From Firmicutes bacterium UBA994 (GTDB lineage: Bacteria; Bacillota; UBA994), in NCBI GenBank assembly GCA_002292025.1, contig DBBC01000156.1, forward strand, positions 1 to 7,141: a stretch of DNA of 7,141 nucleotides, given 5' to 3'. Positions 1 to 5,860 of this stretch are shown in pieces. Under the pieces are notes generated by a model. The model did not search any database and was not told where the DNA came from. It saw only the letters and a program-made list of their open reading frames with translations. How positions within the stretch are numbered: the stretch's first letter is position 1; every line of letters begins with the position of its first letter. A program made the position numbers and the translations under genes.

Positions 1-727
1 ACCCGCTGTTCTCGCGCGCGCGAGTCAGGCGGGGGTACGGGAAATCATCGTGGTAGGGCATAATATGGCCACATCCCGCGAGGCCGTCGCGCTCGCGCTA
101 CAGCAGAGAGGACTGTACGCAACCGTCGGTATCCACCCACATGACGCTCCCCAAGCGACCGAGGAAAGCCTCGCTGAACTAGAGACTCTCTTACAACGCC
201 CGCCAGTAGTGGCCTTAGGTGAAGTGGGGTTAGACTACCACTGGAACACCTGGCCTAAGGATGTCACACAGCGAGCCTTTCGCGCACAGATCGCGCTGGC
301 TAAGTCCCTCCGTAAGCCCTTTGTTGTCCACAACAGAGATGCTCACGCCGATGTCTTGGCGCTCCTTAAAGAGCAGGCTCCCTATGACCGCGGCTTTGTT
401 ATGCACTGTTTTTCCGGCAGCCTAGAAATGGCGCGGGAGTGCATGCGTCTAAATGGTTTCATCTCTTTGGCGGGGCCGGTGACTTTTAAGAGCGCGCGCA
501 GACTGCACGAGGTCGCCAAGCAAGTCCCGCTAGAGAGGCTCTTAATCGAGACAGATTGCCCCTATCTGGCGCCTGATCCCTACCGTGGGCAGCGCAACGA
601 GCCAGCCCGCCTAGTGGGTATCGCTCGCGCCATCGCCGTTTTGCGCGGGCTGGAATTGGCCCAAGTAACCGAGGCAACCACCGCTAACGCACAAGCGCTG
701 TTTGGCCTAGGGCTTATCCATGAATGA
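1..727 (+). CDS. tatD: TatD family metal-dependent hydrolase (deoxyribonuclease), 5' end cut by window
   Basis: A TatD-family hydrolase with a TIM-barrel, two-metal fold. Characterised members are Mg-dependent DNases or 3'-5' exonucleases in the cytoplasm. The reading frame is open from base 2, and residues encoded before base 50 (ARASQAGVREIIVVG) match the family, so a GTG at base 50 is not the start. Roughly the first 25-35 residues, including the N-terminal HxH metal motif, lie outside the window. Visible family motifs are GEVGLDYH (Glu codon at 221), VVHNRDAH (His at 329), MHCFSG (His at 404) and LIETDCPYLAP (Asp at 554), which are the expected metal ligands and active-site residues, followed by the RGQRNEP segment. 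The stop at 725-727 overlaps the rsmA start at 720 by 8 bases, suggesting translational coupling. In B. subtilis the homologue (yabD) is upstream of yabE, rnmV and ksgA; here it abuts rsmA directly. The family call is very secure, the exact physiological substrate is not. Confidence 0.96.
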   Translation, partial: PAVLARASQAGVREIIVVGHNMATSREAVALALQQRGLYATVGIHPHDAPQATEESLAELETLLQRPPVVALGEVGLDYHWNTWPKDVTQRAFRAQIALAKSLRKPFVVHNRDAHADVLALLKEQAPYDRGFVMHCFSGSLEMARECMRLNGFISLAGPVTFKSARRLHEVAKQVPLERLLIETDCPYLAPDPYRGQRNEPARLVGIARAIAVLRGLELAQVTEATTANAQALFGLGLIHE

Positions 728-1586
728 TCTGATTCGCCCAAGCCGCGTGGCCGAGGTGCTCTGCAAATTCGGCCTCGCTCCGCACAAGGGACTAGGGCAA
801 AATTTTCTGGTAGACGCGCACGCCTTAGAAAAAATTCTTGCCGCCGCTGATATTAGGGAGAACGAGTTAATAGTCGAGATTGGGCCCGGGCTTGGCACCC
901 TCACGCGTGAGTTGGCAAAGCGCGCGCGTCATGTTGTAGCCGTAGAAAAAGACAAGAAGCTCACTCCCGTACTAGCCGAGACGCTGGCCGATTATACCAA
1001 CGTGCAAGTCATCTTTCAGGACGCCTTAGAGATGGATTGGGAAGACTGCCTAGAAGGGCAAGCCCCGCCGTACAAAGTGGTGGCCAATCTGCCCTACTAC
1101 GTGACTACGCCGCTCCTTATGGGCCTGCTGGAAAGTCCGGTGCATTTCTCTCGTCTGGTCTTCCTCGTACAGCAGGAGGTGGCAGAGCGTATACAGGCAA
1201 AAGCCGATACGCCGGAGTACGGGGCGCTTTCACTGGCGGTGCAGTATTATGCCGAGGTGAAGGTCAAAGCTCAGATTCCCCCGCGCGCCTTTTTTCCCCC
1301 GCCGCGTGTGTCATCCGCGGTTGTGGAACTTACGGTGCGCGAGTGCCCGTCAGCCTACTTTGGCCTTACAGACGAGAGGGTCTTGTTTAGTCTGGTGCGA
1401 GCGGCGTTTGGCCAGCGCCGGAAAACCTTAGTTAATTCCCTGACCGCAGGTGGTTTTCTGCGGAGCCATGTCCTTAGGGCCCTAGATGTGTGCCGCATCC
1501 TCCCCTCTACGCGAGGAGAGAAGCTTGACCTTGCGGCGTTTATCGCACTGGCGCAGACAATGACCCGTTTGCGGGAGGAGGGGTAA
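720..1586 (+). CDS. rsmA: 16S rRNA (adenine1518-N6/adenine1519-N6)-dimethyltransferase
   Basis: RsmA (KsgA) uses S-adenosylmethionine to dimethylate two adjacent adenines in the loop of helix 45 of 16S rRNA during late 30S assembly. Its loss gives kasugamycin resistance in known bacteria. At 288 residues it has the usual family length. Motifs in order are LGQNFLVD (residues 25-32), SAM motif I VEIGPGLGTLT (52-62), the acidic motif II VVAVEKD (72-78), motif III QDALEMDW (100-107), catalytic motif IV NLPYY (123-127), the FFPPPRVSSAVV segment in the target-recognition region, and FGQRRKTL (230-237) in the C-terminal helical domain. The ATG at 720 lies inside the end of tatD and has only a weak ribosome site, consistent with re-initiation after tatD translation. 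The ykuK-like gene follows after 2 bases, and its ribosome site lies inside the last codons of rsmA. Confidence 0.98.
   Translation: MNDLIRPSRVAEVLCKFGLAPHKGLGQNFLVDAHALEKILAAADIRENELIVEIGPGLGTLTRELAKRARHVVAVEKDKKLTPVLAETLADYTNVQVIFQDALEMDWEDCLEGQAPPYKVVANLPYYVTTPLLMGLLESPVHFSRLVFLVQQEVAERIQAKADTPEYGALSLAVQYYAEVKVKAQIPPRAFFPPPRVSSAVVELTVRECPSAYFGLTDERVLFSLVRAAFGQRRKTLVNSLTAGGFLRSHVLRALDVCRILPSTRGEKLDLAAFIALAQTMTRLREEG
1573..1583 (+). promoter_or_regulatory. Strong ribosome binding site for the ykuK-like gene
   Basis: GGGAGGAGGGG sits in the last codons of rsmA and ends 5 bases before the GTG at 1589. It decides in favour of this GTG over the in-frame ATG at 1616 and shows the gene is read from the rsmA transcript. 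Confidence 0.8.
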
Positions 1587-1588
1587 CA

Positions 1589-2056
1589 GTGTTTATAAGT
1601 CCGTCTAAGGGGCCCATGACACTTGAGGCCATGGTGGCAGACATCGTAGACTATGTGCGTACTGAACGAACAGCCGACTACCGCCTCATCATCGGCACGG
1701 ACTCGCACACTAAGCGAGAAACGCATATGGTCACCGCCGTCATCATCCAGCGGGTTGGTAAGGGCGCGCGCTTCTTTTATCGCCATACCGAACACCGGGG
1801 CCTGAGCAGCTTGCGGCAAAAGCTCTACTACGAGACCGCGATCAGCCTTGACGTCGTACATGCGCTAAAAGAGAAGCTGTATAAGAGCATGCTCGTCGGC
1901 ATGCGCATCGAGATTCACGTAGACGCGGGCTTTGTGGGCGCCAGCCGTGAAATCATCCGTGAAATAGTGGGCATGGTAATGGCCACAGGTCTAGAAGCAA
2001 AGGTCAAGCCCGACTCCTTTGGAGCTTCCGCAGTCGCAGACCGCTTCACAAAGTAA
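1589..2056 (+). CDS. YkuK/DUF458 family RNase H-like protein
   Basis: A 155-residue protein of the YkuK family (Pfam RNase H-like PF04308, formerly DUF458), common in Firmicutes and without a firmly established function. Visible family features are an N-terminal S-P-S-K-G-P-M-T-L-E segment, the IIGTDSH motif (residues 34-40; Asp38 is the likely first acidic residue of the RNase H-like fold), VIIQRVGKGARFFYR (51-65), LRQKLYYETAISL, a second strand IEIHVDAGF carrying another acidic residue, and the C-terminal KPDSFGASAVADRFTK, which is highly characteristic. It is slightly shorter than B. subtilis YkuK (about 170 residues). GTG is chosen as start because of the strong ribosome site. It is co-transcribed with tatD and rsmA by spacing, hinting at a nucleic-acid role, but that is inference. 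I leave the symbol empty because orthology to ykuK rather than a paralogue cannot be shown here. Confidence 0.9.
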   Translation: MFISPSKGPMTLEAMVADIVDYVRTERTADYRLIIGTDSHTKRETHMVTAVIIQRVGKGARFFYRHTEHRGLSSLRQKLYYETAISLDVVHALKEKLYKSMLVGMRIEIHVDAGFVGASREIIREIVGMVMATGLEAKVKPDSFGASAVADRFTK

Positions 2057-2074
2057 AATGCAGGGGCACCCTGG

Positions 2075-2108
2075 CACTCTCCTTTATACACTGCTATGAG
2101 GGGGAGTG
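2075..2108 (+). terminator. Possible weak hairpin after the ykuK-like gene
   Basis: CACTCTCC (2075-2082) can pair with GGGGAGTG (2101-2108), 8 pairs including one G-T, around an 18-base loop, 18 bases after the stop codon. No U-run follows, so this is at best a weak or factor-dependent terminator or an mRNA 3' end structure. Confidence 0.25.
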
Positions 2109-2226
2109 TTCGTGTAGAACTCTCGCGAATTCAGCCGGAGAGGCACTCAAAAGATCACGGCATTGGCGCGTTGCTTTGAGACTCAGAAAGTGCTTCACAT
2201 CAGGCGCAACTTACTTAATAACAACA

Positions 2227-2693
2227 GTGAGCAGTGATATGGCGGCAAAATCCATTCGTCAAGATAGAGAGTTTTTTGAAGGCGGTGAATTGTGGTGGGG
2301 GGGGGGACCACAAGCAATCTTGATTGTGCTATCATTTGTATTCATCAGTTGGCTAGGGCAGAGAGTGCCAATTAACATAAAGGAGTTTGTCCAGGATTTG
2401 AGGAGGCATGCCGGCCTGTTTGGCGCAGCCCAATGCATCGCGCCCAACGCCGCCTTCCGAAGCTATTTCTTGTTGGTAGTCATTTGATATGTATCCATCC
2501 CACTATTGGTGGCTGCCTACTACGTTGTAGTGCGCCGAAAGAGCCTGAGGGCTCTGCTATTGGTATATTTCTCGGAGCTGTCTATCTAAAGCGCAGGAAT
2601 CTGCTACATGTCGCCTTTCTTCGTTGGTGGATGTGGGTTGCGGAACAGGGTGCAAGAGCTTTGACTACTGTGCTCTATCAGGCGTTCCTGTAA
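2227..2693 (+). pseudogene. Probable decayed small membrane-protein gene
   Basis: No intact gene lies between 2057 and 2704, but this stretch looks like broken coding sequence. The frame starting at GTG 2227 (or ATG 2239) reads through MAAKSIRQDREFFEGGELWWGG, then a hydrophobic segment AILIVLSFVFISWLG and FVQDLRRHAGLFGAAQ. It meets a TGA at 2485-2487 in the middle of a second hydrophobic stretch (YFLLVVI, stop, YVSIPLLVAAYYVVV) and continues in the same frame as RRKSLRALLLVYFSE to a TAA at 2587. The +3 frame then carries AVYLKRRNLLHVAFLRWW to a TAA at 2691, exactly abutting the ribosome site of the next gene. The simplest reading is one two- or three-helix membrane protein gene with a nonsense mutation and a frameshift near 2550-2590. 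I do not recognise the family. A G10 tract lies in it. Sequencing error could explain some of the damage. Confidence 0.4.
2290..2313. repeat. G10 homopolymer flanked by a 7-base inverted repeat
   Basis: A run of ten G (2297-2306) is bounded by TTGTGGT (2290-2296) and its exact reverse complement ACCACAA (2307-2313). In the frame of the broken membrane gene it encodes Gly-rich codons, so loss or gain of one G would shift the frame. Long G tracts are typical slippage sites. Confidence 0.85.
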
Positions 2694-2698
2694 GGGGG
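2692..2698 (+). promoter_or_regulatory. Ribosome binding site that sets the S41 lipoprotein start
   Basis: AAGGGGG ends 6 bases before the GTG at 2705. The frame is open further upstream to 2624, but the upstream part has no ribosome site and would place 27 polar residues before the signal peptide, so 2705 is chosen. Confidence 0.75.
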
Positions 2699-2704
2699 AT
2701 TCGC

Positions 2705-3961
2705 GTGCGCAAGTTAGCAATTGGATTAGCCATAATAATACTCTTAGCCCTGTTATCGGCGTGCTCGGTGTCACCATACCGTGTAGCATGTTGGACAGAG
2801 CTATCTTCTGCCGCCCCGGTAGTGCTGTCGCCTGAATACTTCGTGCAAGAGGTCGAAGCTATGATCACGGCAATAGATAAGCACTATGCCCATAGAACTC
2901 TAAAAGGCATTACCGCTACAGGGCTACGCGACCTGTTTCTTCCTCGGGTGCGCGAGGCCAAGGACATGGACGAGTTAAACCCTATTCTGTTGGAGATGTT
3001 TGCATATTTGCGAAATGGACACGCCAATGTCTTTACAATGGCGATGGAGTTTGGCGTACCCATTTGGGGCACATGGGCAGAAGGGCATCTTGTAATAACT
3101 CGTGTTGAGGAGCCTTCCCTTAAAGAAGCGGGCCTTGCTAGGGGATGGGTTGTTCAGCAAGTTAATGGCGTGCCGGCACTTGACTGGTTGATGGAGCGCA
3201 GCAGATATGTCAGCGCCTCCACTCCGCAGGCCAGTTTGAGCGGGAGCGTGGATAGAGCCTTCCTGCGCTACGAGTTCGAGCCGGAGATACGCACCTACAC
3301 CTTCGTTGCACCATCTGGGAGTGTTCTAAAGAAGGAAGTTCTTCTCACTACGCCAAGTCAAAACATGCGCGGCGTAATCAGGCACCCAATTGAACGGAGG
3401 GCCTTTGGCGACATCGGGTACATAGCCATAAACACTATGACTGATGGTATAGTGGCTCGTTTTGATCGGGCTCTCGGCGATATGCTCAACAAAACCGCCC
3501 TGATAGTGGACTTGCGATTCAATCGCGGCGGGAGCTCAGTGAGTGGCGACCAGATGATGAAGCGACTTGTACAAGTGCCGACAAGAATATGGGGGGGGCG
3601 AGTGGCACACCCACATCCGGCGTTAAATTACGCAGGTAATGTTGTTGTGCTGGTAGGCCCACATACATTCTCCGCAGCGGAAAGCTTCGCTTTTGACTTG
3701 TTTGATTCAGGCAGGGTTACTGTGATAGGCATGCCGACGGCTGGGTGCTCGGGAGGTGGCCCTATGCTGTTTAGAACTCGGAAGGGCATCTTTTTCCGAC
3801 TGCCCGTTCGCGGGCGAGATATCTCTGCTTCCGGATTGCCCATGGAGGGGGTCGGGTTGCAGCCACATATACATGTGGAGCCCACGCTTTTGGACATCGT
3901 AAATGGAGAGGACCCTGTCCTTGAAGAGGCCCTCCAATACCTTAAAGCGAGGAAGCCATAG
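2705..3961 (+). CDS. S41 family peptidase-like lipoprotein
   Basis: A 418-residue predicted secreted lipoprotein related to peptidase family S41 (tail-specific/C-terminal processing protease fold). It starts with a basic RK, a hydrophobic helix and a lipobox LSAC with Cys20, so it should be lipid-anchored on the outer face of the cytoplasmic membrane. An N-terminal helical region follows, then a PDZ-like stretch around residues 120-180 (HLVITRVEEPSLKEAGLARG, VVQQVNG). The S41 core carries IGYIAINTM, LIVDLRFNRGG (267-276), GPHTFSAAE with the likely nucleophile Ser323 and Glu326, and GMPTAGCSGG (342-351). The CtpA/CtpB general-base Lys is absent from the equivalent region, so it resembles the S41B/IRBP-like branch, which uses other residues; activity is likely but not certain. 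A G8 run (3591-3598) lies in the coding sequence. It has its own ribosome site directly after the broken membrane-protein frame, with which it may once have formed an operon. The natural substrate cannot be inferred. Confidence 0.85.
   Translation: MRKLAIGLAIIILLALLSACSVSPYRVACWTELSSAAPVVLSPEYFVQEVEAMITAIDKHYAHRTLKGITATGLRDLFLPRVREAKDMDELNPILLEMFAYLRNGHANVFTMAMEFGVPIWGTWAEGHLVITRVEEPSLKEAGLARGWVVQQVNGVPALDWLMERSRYVSASTPQASLSGSVDRAFLRYEFEPEIRTYTFVAPSGSVLKKEVLLTTPSQNMRGVIRHPIERRAFGDIGYIAINTMTDGIVARFDRALGDMLNKTALIVDLRFNRGGSSVSGDQMMKRLVQVPTRIWGGRVAHPHPALNYAGNVVVLVGPHTFSAAESFAFDLFDSGRVTVIGMPTAGCSGGGPMLFRTRKGIFFRLPVRGRDISASGLPMEGVGLQPHIHVEPTLLDIVNGEDPVLEEALQYLKARKP
3591..3598. repeat. G8 homopolymer inside the S41 gene
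   Basis: Eight consecutive G in the codons for Ile-Trp-Gly-Gly-Arg. A one-base slip would truncate the protein before the Ser323 motif. The frame is intact as given. Confidence 0.8.
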
Positions 3962-4356
3962 GAGCGCTCTGCATCAGCCGCTTCTCAAAACGCTTGACAC
4001 ATTCCGAATTTTCAACATATGATAGATAGTGAAGTGTGGTTCTCGGGGACGGTTTTGAAAAAAACGAGCGATTTGGCCAAAAGCCGCTGCAGTTTATAGG
4101 CAGCGTTGTGCATGACGATAGCGGCGTCTACTCGACGAAGTCTGTTTTTTCGTGGGACGAAACAGGCCGTTTTTGGTTTAAACGTTTTGTCGCGTACAGA
4201 GGAGTTTTTGCGCAAACAGTTAAGAAAGAGGGGGGGATTGGTTTTAGCGCGTGAACGTGTAGCCGCTAGAGTGATGATAAATGGGAGGTGAGTGCAACAG
4301 TTGGCGCAGGGGCTGGGTAGGGTAGAATTAACAACAATTAAGAAAGGTAGGGTTTT
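3962..4356 (+). other. Long leader / intergenic region before the AGCS symporter
   Basis: This 395-base stretch has no gene I can defend. It holds a good promoter (3994-4023), a GC-rich motif GGTTCTCGGGGACGG near 4038-4052 that resembles short repeats I recall from Firmicutes genomes, and a small stem CGCTGC/GCAGCG (4085-4090 with 4100-4105, 9-base loop). Near 4142-4165 an imperfect CTGTTT-TTT-CGT / ACG-AAACAG stem surrounds GGG. Two short open frames (4036-4254 and 4106-4291) lack convincing ribosome sites and resemble no family I know. A ribosome-site-like GGGAGGTG (4283-4290) precedes a 22-codon mini-ORF that overlaps the symporter start. I compared it by eye with the glycine riboswitch and found no match. 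A weak second promoter, TTGGCG (4301-4306), 16 bases, TAGAAT (4323-4328), is possible close to the gene. Confidence 0.45.
3994..4023 (+). promoter_or_regulatory. Predicted sigma-A-type promoter upstream of the symporter leader
   Basis: A perfect -35 TTGACA (3994-3999), an 18-base spacer and a -10 TATGAT (4018-4023, one mismatch to TATAAT). Transcription would start near 4030, leaving about 327 bases of leader before the symporter ATG. It lies just after the S41 stop, where no gene is being read. Confidence 0.6.
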
Positions 4357-4360
4357 ATGA
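4292..4360 (+). CDS. Possible 22-codon leader peptide overlapping the symporter start
   Basis: GTG at 4292 follows GGGAGGTG (4283-4290) and opens a frame (Met-Gln-Gln-Leu-Ala-Gln-Gly ... Lys-Lys-Gly-Arg-Val-Leu) that ends at TGA 4358-4360, overlapping the symporter ATG as ATGA. That junction is the classical layout for translational coupling. Against it, the ribosome site is only about 3 bases from the GTG, closer than usual, and so short a frame can arise by chance. The in-frame codon just before the GTG is a TGA (4289-4291). Confidence 0.2.
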   Translation: MQQLAQGLGRVELTTIKKGRVL

Positions 4361-5751
4361 ACTTTGAAGCAATCTTAACACAAATAGGCAAACTACTCTG
4401 GGGTCCACCCACTTGGGCATTGCTGGGCTTGGTAGGTGTTATTCTCTCCCATAGAACAGGCTGGTTCCAAGTCAGTAAGTTTGGCTATTACCTGCAGAAC
4501 ACCGTTGGCAAGTTGTTTACCAAGAAAGAAAAGCTCGGTCCAGGCGAGCTTACTCCGTTTCAGGCGTTTACCACGGCGATGGCGGCCACCATGGGCGTCG
4601 GCAACCTAGTAGGCTCGACTACGGCCATTATATTCGGTGGCCCGGGCGCTATCTTCTGGATGTGGGTTATCGGCTTTTTTGGGATAACCACCAAGTTTGC
4701 CGAAATCGTCCTAGCCGTCCACTATCGTGAAAAAGTCGGCGAAAATAAGTTCCTAGGCGGCCCCATGAAGTACATAGAAAAAGGCTTGGGATGGAAGCCA
4801 CTAGCCGTCGTGTTCTCTATAGCAGGCGCCATCGCCGCGTTTGGGATCGGCAACTTAGTGCAGGCCAATAACGTTGCCGGGGCCATGCTCAGGGCCTTTG
4901 GCATTCCCCGTGCTGTCTCGGGCATTGCGTTGGCACTGCTTGTTGGTATTGTTATTATCGGCGGCCTTAAACGCATTGGGCAAGTCGCGGAAAGGGCTGT
5001 TCCCTTTGCTGCTATTCTGATGATAGTAGGCTGCACGTTAGTTATTCTCCAGAACATCACCCTAGTGCCGCACGCCTTCGCCCTGATCATCGGCGGCGCG
5101 TTTACCACCCAAGGCGCAGTCGGGGGTTTTGCTGGCGCGGCGATAGCCACCGCCATTAGATTCGGCTTGATGCGTGGCATCTTCTCCAACGAGGCGGGCC
5201 TAGGCTCGGCCCCTATCGCCCATGCCACCGCGCAAACCAACCATCCTGTAAGCCAGGGGCTTTGGGGAGCGATTGAAGTGGTGCTTGATACCCACGTAGT
5301 CTGCACCTTCGTGGCCCTTGCGGTCATCACATCCGGCGCTTGGACACAGGGCAAGCCAGCGATCGACACGTTTATGTACGCCTTCTCTTCCTCTTTCATT
5401 GGTCCAACTATCGGCAACTCACTTGCGGCCATATCGATTTTCTTCTTCGCTTTTACGACTATGCTGGGCTGGGCAGTCTATGGTGAGAGGTGCCTTGAGT
5501 ATCTCGCCGGCGCGCAATCCAACTTGTTCTACCGAGTTATCTACTGCCCAGCGCTGTACATTGGCTCCTTTGGCGTAGTTCCGGTATGGCTGATTGCCGA
5601 CATCCTCAACGCCACCATGGCTATCCCCAATGTCATCGGTCTCATCGCGCTTTCGGGCGTCTTTGTCGGGATAGTTAAAGCTTACTTCAAGGGCGAAAAG
5701 TACGTCCCCTACGATGAGGACGCAACCTACTACAAGCGGTATCAAAGCTAA
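4357..5751 (+). CDS. Sodium:alanine/glycine symporter, AGCS family
   Basis: A 464-residue integral membrane protein of the alanine/glycine:cation symporter family (AGCS, Pfam Na_Ala_symp; AlsT/DagA-like), importing small neutral amino acids with Na+ or H+. It has LeuT-fold family signatures: LTPFQAFTTAMAATMGVGNLVGS (residues 65-87), GGPGAIFWMWV (94-104), KFAEIVLAVHYRE (113-124), GGPMKYIEKGLG (134-145), GIFSNEAGLGSAPIAHA (274-290) and TTMLGWAVYGERCLEY near 370. Many hydrophobic segments along its length fit the roughly 10-12 helices of the family, and the length is typical. ATG 4357 is preceded by AAGAAAGG, about 9 bases away. The gene sits alone between two promoter regions with a long leader. 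No terminator is visible after it, so its transcript may continue into veg. Alanine versus glycine preference cannot be read from the sequence. Codon use resembles the housekeeping genes around it more than the 2060-2700 region does. Confidence 0.96.
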   Translation: MNFEAILTQIGKLLWGPPTWALLGLVGVILSHRTGWFQVSKFGYYLQNTVGKLFTKKEKLGPGELTPFQAFTTAMAATMGVGNLVGSTTAIIFGGPGAIFWMWVIGFFGITTKFAEIVLAVHYREKVGENKFLGGPMKYIEKGLGWKPLAVVFSIAGAIAAFGIGNLVQANNVAGAMLRAFGIPRAVSGIALALLVGIVIIGGLKRIGQVAERAVPFAAILMIVGCTLVILQNITLVPHAFALIIGGAFTTQGAVGGFAGAAIATAIRFGLMRGIFSNEAGLGSAPIAHATAQTNHPVSQGLWGAIEVVLDTHVVCTFVALAVITSGAWTQGKPAIDTFMYAFSSSFIGPTIGNSLAAISIFFFAFTTMLGWAVYGERCLEYLAGAQSNLFYRVIYCPALYIGSFGVVPVWLIADILNATMAIPNVIGLIALSGVFVGIVKAYFKGEKYVPYDEDATYYKRYQS

Positions 5752-5771
5752 ATCCGAACGCAAAATTTTTC

Positions 5772-5800
5772 TTGACAGGGCCGATGGACGTTGCTATAAT
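5772..5800 (+). promoter_or_regulatory. veg promoter P1 (perfect consensus)
   Basis: TTGACA (5772-5777), 17-base spacer, TATAAT (5795-5800): both hexamers perfect, optimal spacing, with an extended -10 TG (5792-5793). The AT-rich AAAATTTTT (5762-5770) just upstream could act as an UP element. Start expected near 5807. It lies only 20 bases after the symporter stop. Confidence 0.92.
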
Positions 5801-5812
5801 TGTGGCTTTTGG

Positions 5813-5842
5813 TTGACAGCTCCCTGCGTAGACTGGTATAAT
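5813..5842 (+). promoter_or_regulatory. veg promoter P2 (perfect consensus, tandem to P1)
   Basis: TTGACA (5813-5818), 18-base spacer, TATAAT (5837-5842), again with an extended -10 TG (5834-5835). Start expected near 5849, about 24 bases before the veg start codon. B. subtilis veg is also known for two adjacent strong RNA polymerase sites (VegI and VegII), so the arrangement is probably ancestral. Confidence 0.9.
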
Positions 5843-5860
5843 CATACCGACAAGCAGGGA
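5821..5860 (+). promoter_or_regulatory. Nested inverted repeat in the veg leader, over the P2 -10
   Basis: Outer arms TCCCTGC (5821-5827) and GCAGGGA (5854-5860) are perfectly complementary. Inner arms GGTAT (5835-5839) and ATACC (5844-5848) enclose AATC. The inner repeat covers the P2 -10, and the outer right arm touches the upstream edge of the ribosome site. RNA from P1 would contain the whole hairpin; RNA from P2 would keep only the right outer arm. Confidence 0.6.

Noticed and set aside
486..904. Minus-strand frames 486-677 and 707-904
   Set aside because: They are short, antisense to tatD and rsmA, and have no motifs or ribosome sites.
1037..1390. A 117-codon plus-strand frame inside rsmA
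   Set aside because: It is an alternative frame within a gene with complete SAM-methyltransferase motifs; no ribosome site was seen.
1355..1861. A 168-codon minus-strand open frame across the rsmA/ykuK-like junction
   Set aside because: It is antisense to two well-supported genes and shows no family motif.
2624..2704. MVDVGCGTG at the start of the extended S41 frame, resembling a methyltransferase SAM motif
   Set aside because: Nothing downstream continues a methyltransferase; a ribosome site, GTG 2705 and a signal peptide show that the gene starts later. The match is coincidence.
4036..4291. Two overlapping short frames (72 and 61 codons) upstream of the symporter
   Set aside because: Neither has a convincing ribosome site or a recognisable family; retained only as part of the leader description.
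4030..4356. Glycine riboswitch upstream of the AGCS symporter
   Set aside because: The conserved glycine-aptamer core sequences could not be found by eye in this stretch.
4722..5432. A 236-codon open frame on the minus strand inside the symporter gene
   Set aside because: It is antisense to a secure AGCS gene, its Ala/Pro/Met-rich protein resembles no family, and it mirrors the codon pattern of the plus strand.
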